Assembly: GCA_014607495.2 (NCBI GenBank)
Contig: CP053156.1
Location: 6,634,001-6,698,000, forward strand
DNA length: 64,000 nt
Origin: Carposina sasakii
Lineage: Eukaryota > Arthropoda > Insecta > Lepidoptera > Carposinidae
Direction of reading: 5' to 3'
Each line of letters starts with the position of its first letter. The first letter of the stretch is position 1. The position numbers and the translations under genes are program-made. Under the pieces are notes generated by a model. The model did no database searches and was not told the origin of the DNA. It saw only the letters and a program-made list of their open reading frames with translations. This document shows positions 1 to 12,800 of this stretch, one piece after another.

Positions 1-918
1 CTGGCTGAATAACCGTAATCGAGAACAGATGGATATATAATTCCCAATTAATGTGAGTATTCCTTTTATTTCTGCTAGGCGAACATTAGTGATTTGATGA
101 TTAGGTAGCTAATTCTGTTCTTTCTGTCTTTGTACTTTAGGGGTCCATAGGAAGATCTAAAGCCTAGGCAGTTTTAGTCTTAGTCGCCAAGGAAAGCTAC
201 CTATGCTCTGACAGTCGGACTATGCAGTAAAAAACCTGCCACGTGCTATGGGGCTGCTACTTGGAGATCTTGTCACAGCTTGACTAAGACGTCTCCTCGG
301 ATACATGGACCATGGGAAGTAGTTTTCTAGTTCATTAATACCGTGTACTCTGAGTTATGGATTTAACTTCATATTTGATAGCCACGTGGTGAACAAATAC
401 CACCCTAGCGGTTTCTGGCAGTAGGATCTGTACCTTAAATAGTAAATTAACCAGAAACTGTATGTAATCTATCTGGCCTTTAGCCTCAAATCCTAATTGT
501 TAATTTATTAAAGTGTTCCAGGTTACTTTTCAATGCATAACTAAATAATTTAAGTCTGTTCACGCACCATGTTTGTTATTCAATAGCTCTTCAAGCTAAA
601 TACCATTAGTTACCTTTCATTATCATATATATGTATATATAGGTAGTATAATAATAAATATATTAATAAGATATTCTATATATAAGAAACTTAAAACTAT
701 TTCATATGATGTAAATGTGGTAATATTAGAGAGTAGGACACTGATATGTACCTTCTGCAATAAATAGATATATTGTAAACTGTTGTTTCTTTAACTGCAA
801 AAAGGTCTGGCGCCCTGGGAATAATCTTTTTATAGTCTTTGCTCTGCCCCACTAGATAACTGGCCGGTGAGTACCAATCTTTTTTCAAGCAACACCCACT
901 TGGAAAAATATTGTTACA
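1..918. other. Left-edge non-coding sequence
   Basis: I see no recognisable gene or clear repeat here. The remaining WD40 exons of the minus-strand dynein gene are expected further left, so this is probably intron of that gene, by inference. The short minus-strand open frame at 697-942 has no family signature and is AT-rich. Confidence 0.4.
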
Positions 919-967
919 ACTTACAATGTAATTTTCACTCATTGGTGGAAAAGCACTAAGTACGTAT
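919..967. repeat. 49-bp direct repeat, left copy
   Basis: This segment lies directly against the left LTR and recurs at 3134-3182 beyond the retroelement with one visible mismatch (A versus C near its start). It is far longer than a normal 4-6 bp LTR target duplication. Its last bases (CGTAT) are the likely original target site. Confidence 0.85.
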
Positions 968-1442
968 TGTTAAGATCGGGTAGTTTACCTATTGACTCAC
1001 TAGATGTCGCTAGTAGCAGAGTAGAACGCGATATCGTTTACTAGCATGTTCCATTGTAATCTCAGCGTGTTTGGTATATGAATTGTTGAATGAACGCCCT
1101 AGAACGTTCCAGGCTTGCCCGGATAACACCTACGGGGTTTTTGTAGATGGGTCGCTCGGGTATATTCCCGAATGTTCGGGACCGAACGTCGAGCCGTATA
1201 AATACGGCGAATCTCGGCCGACGGAGTCAGTCTTAGTTCAATCTTTGAATAAGATTGGAAGATAAACAAGCGAAGGAAAACGATACCAGCGATAGTAAAG
1301 GAAGTGATAGTTTAGTGCTGTGTTTAGAGTTATAGTGATTAGTGCTGGAATTTTGTAACCTGCTCCACCTAATAAAGAGTTCTAACACCTACGCCTACCT
1401 TTTAATTGGCAGCTCTGAATCACCCGTACCCAGTACGTAACA
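968..1442 (+). repeat. 5' LTR with TATA box and polyadenylation signal
   Basis: The LTR carries TATAAATA near 1196, a suitable core promoter, and AATAAA near 1371 for the R/U5 side. TG...CA ends are present. Only its first ~378 bp are matched in the right LTR. Confidence 0.85.
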
Positions 1443-1473
1443 ATTGGTGTCAGAAGTGAGGATTTGGAGTAGA

Positions 1474-2019
1474 ATGTCGATTGTCAACAAGGAAGGCATG
1501 GAGCGAAGGAGTAGCATTGTCGGTGAGCCGGAGACCGTGGAATCTGCTCGTGCAGCAGTAGCAGCGGCGACCTCACCTTCGGTGAATGCTATGCTTCGAG
1601 AATGTTTTAGTCAACTAATGCAAATGAAGATGGAAATGGTGGAGGGGCTTAGCGTAATCGACAAACATTTCAACGAGCTGGACAATACTTATGCGAACTA
1701 CTGCAAGACCTTTGGGATTAAGTCGAATGTTGGGAATATCGAGAAAGTGGTCTCTGAGCTGGACGACCCGTGTGCTAACATCTGCACAGACGTTGAGGCA
1801 AAGTCGGTAGTGAAGGACGTTCACCAGGAGCCGCACTCGGAGGAAGTGCATGGGGCGGCTGAGGGGGTGAAACGGGTTGAAATGGATAGTGGATCCGGAG
1901 GAAGACTTACCTCAATAGTCAAGGTCGACAGCGCATGTGAGGACATTCGCATGGACGTGATGAGTCGGAGTGGAGGTGGAGATCGTACGCCAGGAGCCGC
2001 ACTCGGGAGTAGTGCGTGA
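1474..2019 (+). pseudogene. Short acidic ORF inside the LTR element
   Basis: The first ATG of the internal region opens a frame of about 180 codons rich in Glu, Val and Ser. I do not recognise a gag domain or zinc knuckle. A segment containing QEPHS...VE.DSGSGG is repeated immediately downstream in another frame (1970-2158, QEPHS...VDGGSGG), so an internal duplication with a frameshift has broken the reading frame. Further fragments (2136-2450, 2444-2779) continue it. Remnant gag or an uncharacterised element protein; function unknown. Confidence 0.45.
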
Positions 2020-2688
2020 TGTGGTCGAGGAGGTGAAGCAGACCGAGGTGGATGGAGGATCTGGAGGATTTGGCTCCATCAGTGATGGCTGCAGTGATCT
2101 TGACCACAGGGCGTTGGCTGCGATGAGAGTGATGTGTGGTTGCGTCGAGTTGGAGTAAAGATTGTGGCAATGAGTCAGAGGCACCTGCTGGTGATGTGGA
2201 ACAGGTGGAAGATCCTAAGCAGAAGAGTGATGAAGAATTGGTTATGGCTAATGGAAGAAGGATATGTGAAATGGACTGGAACAGTGATGGTCTACAGGTA
2301 GAAGATCGGATGAAGGACGAGAACTACGGCAAAGTGAAGACATGGAACAGGAAACTGGTTTTGAGAGTGATGCCTATAGATAAGGAACAGGAGAGTGATA
2401 TGCGCTTGGATGGTGTTAGCTCAACAAGTGGCAGTGTTGGTTTATGTTAAGTGCATATGTGGAGACTATTAGCAACTGGAAGGTTAGACGCAGAAGAAGA
2501 ACAGCGGGATCGTTTGTGTGGCTGCATCATCCTGTGCGACGTAAAAAGAAGGCACCTAATTTGTGGAAGAAATGGTATATGCCAAGCAGAGTAGTTGCCC
2601 GACGGCGGTCGCAGGATGCAGTAAGAAAAAGATGTGATGACCGGATGCTCTTTGTGGCGGCAGCGATGATGTTCGGGACGAACATCTC

Positions 2689-2702
2689 TAGGAAGGGGGC
2701 AG
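2689..2702 (+). promoter_or_regulatory. Polypurine tract of the LTR element
   Basis: A nearly pure purine run abuts the TGTTACG start of the right LTR, the standard plus-strand primer position. Confidence 0.75.
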
Positions 2703-3083
2703 TGTTACGATCGGGTAGTTTACCTATTGACTCACTAGATGTCGCTAGTAGCAGAGTAGAACGCGATATCGTTTACTAGCATGTTCCATTGTAATCTCAG
2801 CGTGTTTGGTATATGAATTGTTGAATGAACGCCCTAGAACGTTCCAGGCTTGCCCGGATAACACCTACGGGGTTTTTGTAGATGGGTCGCTCGGGTATAT
2901 TCCCGAATGTTCGGGACCGAACGTCGAGCCGTATAAATACGGCGAATCTCGGCCGACGGAGTCAGTCTTAGTTCAATCTTTGAATAAGATTGGAAGATAA
3001 ACAAGCGAAGGAAAACGATACCAGCGATAGTAAAGGGAAGTGATAGTTTAGTGCTGTGGTTAGAGTTATAGTGATTAGTGCTG
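2703..3083 (+). repeat. 3' LTR, truncated
   Basis: It matches 968-1345 through the TATA box and stops after ...TTAGTGCTG. The part carrying AATAAA and the CA terminus is missing, so the copy has lost its own 3' end. Confidence 0.85.
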
Positions 3084-3133
3084 AATTAGATTCGGGTGGA
3101 ACCTGGGACGGAATACAAAAACTAACAATACAT

Positions 3134-3182
3134 ACTTACAATGTCATTTTCACTCATTGGTGGAAAAGCACTAAGTACGTAT
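3134..3182. repeat. 49-bp direct repeat, right copy
   Basis: Second copy of 919-967, separated from the truncated LTR by 50 bp of unrelated sequence. See the left copy. Confidence 0.85.
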
Positions 3183-3569
3183 CTTACAACAGCTAATTAT
3201 GTAAATTTTTTTCTCGTTCAAAGGGCATATTTTGCGAACACTATACGTTTATAAAGTGATCAGCCATAGTGGTACAATTTATGCTTAGGCCTGCTGTCGC
3301 ATTGCTTGCAAGATACATAATATTACGGGAGTGTCCCTAGTGGGTAGGTATTATCTAGATCAGCAAGCAATATGTTGCTTGATATCAATGGAACTGAGTC
3401 AGATAATCGTAGGTAGTATTAGTCAGGCATCTTAACGGTCCCCCTAGGTAATATCAGTATGATATAAAAATATTGATAGACATAAAATGTGTGTGTTCCG
3501 CGCACTCACATACTCTCAATTATCGCTGTCGCGTCGCTTCGGCTTTGAACCGGCGGAAGCGGCACTAAC

Positions 3570-3824
3570 CTCGCGAACGTGGCGCTCATGACCGGGCTCT
3601 GGCAGTGGAAGATGTCCTCGGGCGTGGTCTTCTTGAACTTGGAGTTCCACAGCAGGCACACGCCGTCGGGGTCGTGCGGCGCGTCGTCGCTGCTGTGGTA
3701 GGCGGCCAGCGCCAGCTCGGGGTGGAAGCTGCTCCAGTCCAGGCACGTGACGCAGCGTGCCCGCGACCAGCGCTCGTCGTGAAACGTACGCACCAGCGAC
3801 AGCCGCGCCGCCGACTTGTCGTCG
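3570..3824 (-). CDS. Dynein intermediate chain exon 9, start of WD40 domain
   Basis: 255 nt, entering after CT of a split codon and ending GCGAG|GTTAGT. The translation contains [44 protein letters not shown] and [13 protein letters not shown], strongly diagnostic of the family. The next exon is outside the window. Confidence 0.93.
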
Positions 3825-6800
3825 CTGGGGTGCACATACAAACATGCTAAATTAATGCGATAAGGGAATTAGAGTTGCACTATTTTTGAAGGCGCATTTT
3901 GCGAGAACTTGAAACAAATAGAACATCTCATAACACTTTAACTATAATTATAGTAGCTATAAATCATAAATAACATAAATCTCGTTCAAAATATGTATAA
4001 GGTATTTTCAAAATTAGTGATTATCTTTTGACACGAAATTAGTTAGGTAAAAAGAAACATCTTTCACTATGGGACCAATTCCGAAATAGTGAAAAAATCT
4101 GCTGTTCCATACATTTCAGTGCAGTAATTATAGTGTATGGAACAGCTGATTCTTTGTCACTATTTCGGAGTAGGTCCCATAGTGAAAGTTATTTCTTTTT
4201 ACCAACCTAGTTTCGTGTCAAAAGATAATCACTAATTTTGAAAAGGCCTTCTAGTGCGCAACGTTAAATTGTTAGGACGTTTAGACAACGGGGATGATGG
4301 TAGATAGACCAATACAGTGATTGAATTGGGGACAAAAGACCACGATGATGGTCATATGATGTCAGAAAAACTCCTGAGCACCAGTGGATGAGGTTAGCCC
4401 AGGACCAGCAGCAACATCTATAAAAAACACGAGAGCTGTGAACTAAGTAAATAAAATAAATAAAAGGCAATGGCGTAATGAACACGAGTCCTTTACACAG
4501 CAGCAGGTCCTGGCAGAATGCTGTAGATCTACATAGATGTATAGTACTCACAGCGCATTCTCGTTGTCCCCTCCGCCAGTATAATCAGTGTAGATATCCA
4601 CCGACTCCGCCAAGGCGCGCTCGATGACCCTCCCGGCGCGACTCATGAACCGCTGAAACTCCGCCGACAGCAGGATCGTTTGCTTCTCTTCTGCGCTCAG
4701 CTCGCGAACTGCGTTGAACGAAAACGGCAATGTATTGTTAACAACAGACATGTTTGCTATACGATTTGTCTATAAATGAAGGTGGTTCTGAATGGATGTT
4801 CAATCTAATATTTTTCTAGCTCTTCTAACGTCTGCTATGTCTTCTATCCGGATCGAATTGTCATTTATAATTTAGGTCAGAATCTGAATATCTTTTTACG
4901 TATTTGTCTATTACTACATTAGAAATCAATTACATCGATGTAGTATTAACATACAAGATCTTTTGAGATCGTACGCTAATCCCATCTTCACTAGAATACA
5001 TCAGCTGTATCTCCTTCCGTGAATGGTAAGAGTCGACTAAGGAGCTCAAGCGATGGGCAACTTGTCATTGATCTTTTACATTTGGTCCCGCTACACGTGG
5101 CTGTCGTATCTATAGACAATTCTGTCTACCCCATTTTGGGAATACAACCATCTATGTATGAGTCTCCAACAATAACCCCACCTTTCTTCTCCTCCTCCTC
5201 CTTTTTCTCGGGCGGCTGCGCGGTGACGGCCGGCTGCACCTCCTTGACGGTGGGCAGGCCGTGCGGCAGGATCCCTGGTGGAAGCTTCCCGTGGAAGGCG
5301 GCCTCTTCGTCCTCGCCTTGTCGCGCGTTGTCACCGTCGAATGTAAGCACTGGACGGTGAATAAGAATGGCCCTTCGCAAGGGACGTGCGCGTGCGTCTT
5401 GTGCGGCCAACTTATTTTACACTGCTCTAAAAGAGCTTGGCATTTCAAATAAGAATTACTTGCTTTTTAAAATGGCGTTATTTAATCCCGAGAAGTGGGT
5501 AATTTGTGGTGTAATTACTTTTTATTTATGCATGAAAAGGCGTCAATATCGATTGTATAAATTGGCCGTACACGTCTCAGAATTGAGAATATTTAATTCC
5601 ATGAAGTTTTTCAATAAAATACTTTTGCATTCGTAAATAGATTTTTAGATTAATTTGTCAGGATAAACTTCACGAAAATAAATGTTATAATGAATTGTGC
5701 GTTGAAAATCTATGTAGAAGATGACTTTACTGGCACTACACTGTGAAGCTACGTGATGAATGACTCCTACTTATCAAAAACAAATCAACAATATGTAAGC
5801 AGTTTAGGTAATTTTTAGTTTCAAAATTTATAATAAAGCACACAAATATGATATTTAAGGCAATAAAAAAAATATGCAACTATTTCGATACACACAAATA
5901 ATAAAGATATACTATGTAGGTATATCTATTTCAAGCCACATTTAATAATAAAATAATAATTATATATTTATAAATCTATCAACTGATAACACTAAAAAAG
6001 CATGTACTTAGTACAACTATACTTTGTAAGCATTGCAGATAAATATAGGTAATGGGACAAATCGATTTCTCCTCTGTGCTTATAGGTATATTTGGAAGGA
6101 TTCTATTAATGAACTGTTGGGCGAGCCCAAAAATCTTCTTAAAGTCTGTTTACTTTACAAATTTTCATATCACACTCACAAACTGCTTTATTTTTAATTA
6201 CATAAAATTATTTACAGTCACTTTTACCCGACTGCCATGAAAATGGCCATCTTTTTATCTAAGAAACTAACATAAAAATTTTCTTACACATTGTTGATTT
6301 GCCTAAAGTACCACATACTATTGACAAATGTGTATAAACTCTAATGATAATGTTAACTATAAGTATGTCAAATTCGAAGATTATGATGACAAATAGCAAA
6401 GTAAGCGAGAGTTCTGTTACAAACGATGACAAGACCAAAAACAATGGTAAATAAAGAAATATAAAATAAAAAACAGAAAGGAAATCAGCAATTATTTCAA
6501 AGTGTCATAGTGATTATAGTTGACAAACACAATTTATAATAATCCAATATCGTACCTAATTTCTCTGGCCCCAACCCATCGAAGTCATGAAAATTAAGTA
6601 TATCGTAATCTGTAATACAATACGAATCCCGACTGAAAGCATACATTTATGGAAACTCGACGGAGTTAACATTAAGGGTTGTCACACATTGGTTGTCAAT
6701 TTATCGACAGGTTGACAATACAAAAAAAAAATCATGATTGTATAATAATTACACAGTATCGTCACGGCCATACTGTCCTTGTTATTTTTATCCAACCATC

Positions 6801-9800
6801 GATAAATTTGTTGTCACCCTAAAGCCAATCAAATCAATACACTGAGAGTTTGAAAACATGCATTGAATATCAATCCATACAACGATATTGTCTATACCTT
6901 CTAGAACTAAACGCAGTGTTGAATATATGGAATGTCACTTTTAATATATTTTTTTTTAATCTTCATTTTCTCGTCACTAAAGCATAATTCTATGAAAATA
7001 TGTATAAGGCTCAAAGTTACATTAGATATGTATATTACGCTATAAAAAGCAGGCTGGTATTATATAATAATCCAATCCTTACTTTTATTTGATGAATCAT
7101 GGATTATATATTTATAGTAGCCAAATTAAGTATAAGAAGTCACCACAATTATTATTATTAGCAAATTAATTAAGCATTATATTATGTTGTATACAAATAA
7201 ATGAGGTAAACAACAGTAATACTTATAAAATAACAATCTAGGTCTCAACTTGCATACAAGACTAAAAAAATGTGACGAGAAACTGAATTAAAGCTACCAT
7301 TGTTTATGGTCTAGTTTCACCACCTACTGCGACAAGTGTTGCCATAATAACTAAATCTACTTGTAACTAAATCTGTGTAAAGCCTAAGTATTTCAGGTCA
7401 CACACAGTAAGATTAGAAGCGTTATAATACTAGTGACAGAAAGCTAATAATTAGGCAAAATATACTTCCCGAGCTCTCCACTAGAGAGATTTTTCTCAAT
7501 AATAAATAAATAGGTACTTACTAAAAATAATAAATGTATATCAAAATAATTTAAATACGTTTAACATTATGATGGATGACTTACAGTCATGCAAACACAT
7601 GTAATTTCTGTCACATGCATATCTTTTAGAAAATATAAACAGGTATTAAAAATAGCTACTAAGTATATTTAATATTAAAAAAAATACTATGTACTTTAAA
7701 TGAAAATAATATTTTTATGCAGGTTGATGGGGTGGCTAAACTTGAAAAAAAAACCTTCAAAAACACAATATTTTTTAAAAGAATATTTAATGCTTTTACA
7801 CACTTATATTTTGAAAGCTAACCAATCAATTCAGTGACAGGTAAAAATTAACTCTCAGAAAGTTGTATTTTGAGACTCATTTATACCTGTCACTAGATTA
7901 ATCGGTAAACAGCATTTATGCTAATTAACCAGACATTTCAAATCATCCTGCATAAATTCGTATAATATAGTGCTAGGTTAAAAATGTATTTATGAGCGAC
8001 TACATAATAAATAGGGTTACATACGAGGGATATAGGGTAAGTAACAAAACAAAACATGCTAAGTGACAGAGACACAGGCTCTACAGGGCTTTAGTTCAAT
8101 GGATAGCTTCGAATTGAAACCTACCTGTAAACTCGTCCTCCCACTCTAAACCCGGGTTTAGATTGTACTCATCTTGAAAAAGGGAGGAAAACAAAAAACA
8201 ATGTCAGTATCTTTCGACCAATAAAATAAAAATTTTATACATACATTAGCATAATTTCAAGTGCTCTCAAAGTATATTTTACAGCATGGCCTATTTATTC
8301 GTGTTAAACCTGTGCAGTGTTGGTTAGTCTAATCGGAAGGGTAAGTCAGCGTGAGATGATACGGCGATCCCCATACTACCACCATAATATACATAAATCA
8401 ATTATATATGTTCATTATTTTAATTTTATTTATGTGGCTATGTTTGCGGAAACCACGTGGAGAACTCTGGAAGGCCACAGCGAGGATCGTGATAGGATCT
8501 AATTAAGGTAACACTGAACGTCACTTGAGCCCCGCCGTCTACGCAGATTGCTTGATAAAACATACAAGTCCTAGAAGAGAATCTGCTAGTTAGTGTCTAA
8601 AATACGCGCCATTTTTTAATTTATCAAGTGATCCGACTGTCGCACTTAAACCGCTGTTAGTAGGATTCTATAAGCATGATGGGAACGTTTATATACAGAG
8701 GTATATCTTATGACAATTATTAGCTATTTATATGCAACCGACACCGTGTTAACCGACATGAAGGAGGAAAGTTAGAGAAAATCGATAGGAAGCATCCGAG
8801 AGGAATCATGACTTACCGTAGTAGTCGGTTGCGTGCGCTAGAAGGGGACAAAAAATAATAATAAATAATTAAAATTTTAGAATATAACATTTCAAGTTTA
8901 ATTATGTATAATAATATCTCTATAAATAGAAAAACTAAATGTACCATGATGTGGAAATGTACAATCAATGAATTGGTTATTTTTAGTATGATCCCATGCG
9001 TTTTTTAGTTCAGTGCATATTAAACTCATGCTACACTGCAAAACAAAATATTGTACATCATCCCAATTTTAGATACCACAAAAAATCGCAACACCCAATT
9101 AACATGCTTCTTAATTACAGGAAAATCCAATTAACTGTCAAAATCTTTCATTATTTTAATAAATACTTGGTTAAGTTATTTTGACCATTTTTAATAATAT
9201 TTGGGTAGTTGGCTAGGAAGAATATTTAATTGAAATAATACATAATAGAACACAATTAAATTAAGAAAACTTCTAGGAGGAAGGTTCAGAAAATGAGTAA
9301 GTCGGAAATCCGAAATATTATTTTGACATTGTCCAATATAACTTTAAACCTTCATATCTCGGTAACTCTGTTTCTAACATATGGTTATACTTTTAGCTAG
9401 AATACATTTTTTATTTTATTAGCTAGCTATTCAGTTTTTATTAATGGCCTCACAGTTGTCTCGGGCTTAGCTAACTATAACTACCCTAACCCTAAAGGTG
9501 GTCAATATTTGTGGGTTTCACAGAAAAATTTATGTTAATAAAAGTCCAATTTACCTTTCCGCGGCCGCCACCAGTCCTCCATGTATCCTGCAAGCGGTGA
9601 TGCATTGGAAGAGCAGCCTTGTTTATGGTAGCACAAACACAAACATTGCACCAACAGTATTTACTTTTGCTAGTTTTGTTCTTATATGGCAAGGGTTACA
9701 GATTAACTCTAGTACTTTTTTTCTGGACAACTAAAATAAAATGGGAAACGAAAAGTAAATACTGTTCTCTCTACAGATGTCGCTGGTTTGTATAAGACAC

Positions 9801-12800
9801 CTCATTTGCAATTTAGTCACAAGGTAGTAGAGTTAGAAACTTAGAATGTGATTAGTAAAGTAACTAACAAACTAAAAACTGTACAATATGAACAGGGAAT
9901 TTTTAGGAAGTCACTAACAATATTATTACAAAACTCTCGTCCAAAGTTAAACACGCGTTTAACGTATAATTATATGTATTTATTTAATAAATATACTTTA
10001 TGTTTTGAGTTGAGGTTAACCTGTATTTAACTTTATTTGTATGATGTTTTGTAACAACACAGGAACTTATAAAAAAGTTATATTATCTAAAAGAAGTGTT
10101 TGTTAGATTATTTAGTAAATTGTAAAATTAGTAACTTATTGCAAATGAATCATTAAATCCAACACCCGGACATCACAGATTTAAATAATTAAATTATTTA
10201 TTAATCTTTTTCACATAAAGCACATTTGGGAGTGATTTAATTTGGAATAAATAAACACTCCACTAGTAAATTATTTCATTACATGTTTTATAACATTTTT
10301 CTTTCTAAATACATTACATCAAATGTGCTTTACAAATATAGTATGAGTTAGGAACACTTTGTATATTTTAAAAGTTCTTGGTTAATACATATATTAAAAT
10401 TATTAAGAATAAATATTAAACTAATATTATAAAGTTAACACCATCAATACTTGGCAGAAAAAATGACTATTTTTAGGCAATTTTATTTTATATGAATTAA
10501 GAATTATGTAATTAATAATACATAAATTTTTTATGCTTATTTCATATATGTATTATAATTTTATTGAACATACCACAAAATGTCATTCAAACAAACAAAC
10601 ACCCATACATCAACAAGGCAAAACAAAACACCCGGTCAACATGAAATATTTATTTATAACCCCCCACTCAGGTAAACATTTGGACTTTTTTGCTATATTA
10701 TTTCAAACACCATATTTTGATGCACATACACACACAAACATAACACACAATTCACATACAATGTAAAAAACCCATACACAGCACACAATATTGTTTCATT
10801 GCTTATCTAACTGGAAATTTAATTAATTAATAGTCGGCCGATTGGTCTAGTAGGTAGTGACCCTGCTTGCGACGCCATAGGTCCCGGGTTCGAATCCCGG
10901 TAGGTGCAAACATTGATATGATGAATATCGATGTTTATTTCCGAGTCATGGAAGTTTCTATACTTATCTATGTATTTATATACCGTTGCTTAGTACCCAC
11001 GACACAAGACCTTAGGGATCTTAGTGTGGGACTAGGTTAATGTGTTGTGTAGTGTGTGAATATTTATAATTTAATATATTATTTAATACAAGCTTTTACT
11101 TTGGATACACTTTAGAAATTCTCAGATCAAACTCAATTGAAAATGTAATCTAAGTACACTATTTAATCCGCGAACAAACTAAAACTTCTCGAGAGATTCA
11201 AGGAATCTATTTCAATGCGAATTCGCATCTGTCGCATTGCTTCTGTTTTTGCAAGTTCGGTAATCAGGGGGCCCTTTCATCACAATGCTTGTCCAGTCAC
11301 TCTCATCCATGACTCAGTACATGCACTTACCGTCTCGCAACTCTGCACCGCCGGTGGTGGCCGTCTGAGTCTGCTTGGTGTAGACAACGCTCTCTTTAGG
11401 AGGGATGTCTGTCGACTGCACTGATACCACTTGCAGGGTCGTCAGCTTGGGAACCCTGTGGAGTTGGAAACAGGAATTTAAGTGAAGTTGCAAACCTATA
11501 AAGGTCTAGTCTAGACAGACTATTAAGACCCGCCCCCTTATTACCTAACTAGCAAAAGCAAAGCGATAGCGAAAATTGTACAAAAATAGCTGATTGCTTG
11601 TCAAATTCGTATTACGTTAAATTAATTTCCTTTGAAATTTCAAGGCGAATATTGTACAATTTTCGCTATCGCTTTGCTTCGGCTTTGCTATTGTAAATTA
11701 GGTAATCAGGGGGATCAACGATGTGTCGAGACGTCATAAATATATGACGCGTGGGGTGTTGCTAATGTGACTGTGAAATGTATGGGATTGGTATGTTCTG
11801 ACAGACATGGCTCAGCGAAATAGGTCCTTAAAATAACATTTTGCAAAAATAGCGCAAGGCATCAAAGGCTAAATGTGCCTGTGAGACTTATGGAACCGGC
11901 TGTCATATCATTGATTCACTTTCTCTTTGGGAATAATGCTTCACAAGATCTGTTTTGATGTCCTAAATAGGAGTGAAAGTTAGTATAGTTGCAAAAGTAG
12001 CCATACCCAGGTAAACTAGACTTCTCAGTGTGCGGCAGGCTGACGTCGGGAGACGCAGTCTGTGGCGGAGTGAGCGAGGTCATGGAGGAGAGTGATGAGA
12101 GCACATCCTTGACGGGAGCCACTCCGAGGGACGACAGCATCTCGTCCAGGTCGCGCCGGCTGTCCAGGCTGGACGCTGTGGATGCACGTTGCTGGGAACA
12201 CCAAGTTATAATCATCATCACCATCACTACATGCATATTATTTTTTAAAAAGTCATCCCGCCCCCTTATTACCTCTAGCCTTAGCGAAAATCGTACAAAA
12301 TTCGCTAATTGCTTGTCAAATTCGTATTACGTTAAATTAATTTCAAAGGAATTTAGACATTTCAAGGCGAATATTGTACAATTTTCGCTATCGCGCTGCT
12401 TCAGCTTTGCTATTGAAAATAAGTAATGCTCTTTCTAATAAGTAATGTAAAGCCGCGTGGTGCCGGCAGAAAAGAGTTCGTACTACCCCTGCCTGCCCGT
12501 GGGTATCGTACGAGGCGATTAAGGGTTTCCGGGAGGTGGGCAGCAGCGCCTCCCGTACTGACAACATAGTCGGAAAATCACACTGCGGTCACCAAACCGC
12601 CTGCCCAGCGTGGTGACTATGGGCAAAACACCCATGTGGCAGTAGCCTTGTAGCATGCTCTGGGGGAGGTCTACGTCCAGCAGTGGACTGCAATAGGCTG
12701 AAGAAGAAGAAGAATGCTCTTTCACGCAAACAATGTCCCAGTCACAGGTCTGTTCTACTGAATTTATTCTATGCAAGGATTTTAATATTCTAAAATTGAC

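Larger units (their letters stand above)
968..3083 (+). mobile_element. Non-autonomous LTR retrotransposon, 3' LTR truncated
   Basis: Two direct repeats (968-1345 and 2703-3083) are nearly identical. The left one begins TGTT and ends AACA at 1442, and is followed by a primer-binding-site-like sequence starting TTGGTGTCAGAAG. A purine-rich tract, AGGAAGGGGGCAG, precedes the right copy. The internal 1.26 kb has only short frames and no protease, reverse transcriptase, RNase H or integrase motif, so this is a LARD-like derivative mobilised in trans. The right LTR lacks its last ~100 bp and unrelated sequence (3084-3133) follows. The element sits in an intron of the minus-strand dynein gene. Confidence 0.85.

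Noticed and set aside
3558..3580. Link between the dynein exon 9 donor (GTTAGTGCCGC) and the Nrx-IV intron 11 repeat (GTTAGTGCCGCCG)
   Set aside because: Eleven shared bases at two donors on opposite strands is too little; treated as coincidence.
10838..10912. Possible tRNA gene
   Set aside because: It is the head of a SINE with a conserved body repeated at 20378 and 26866.
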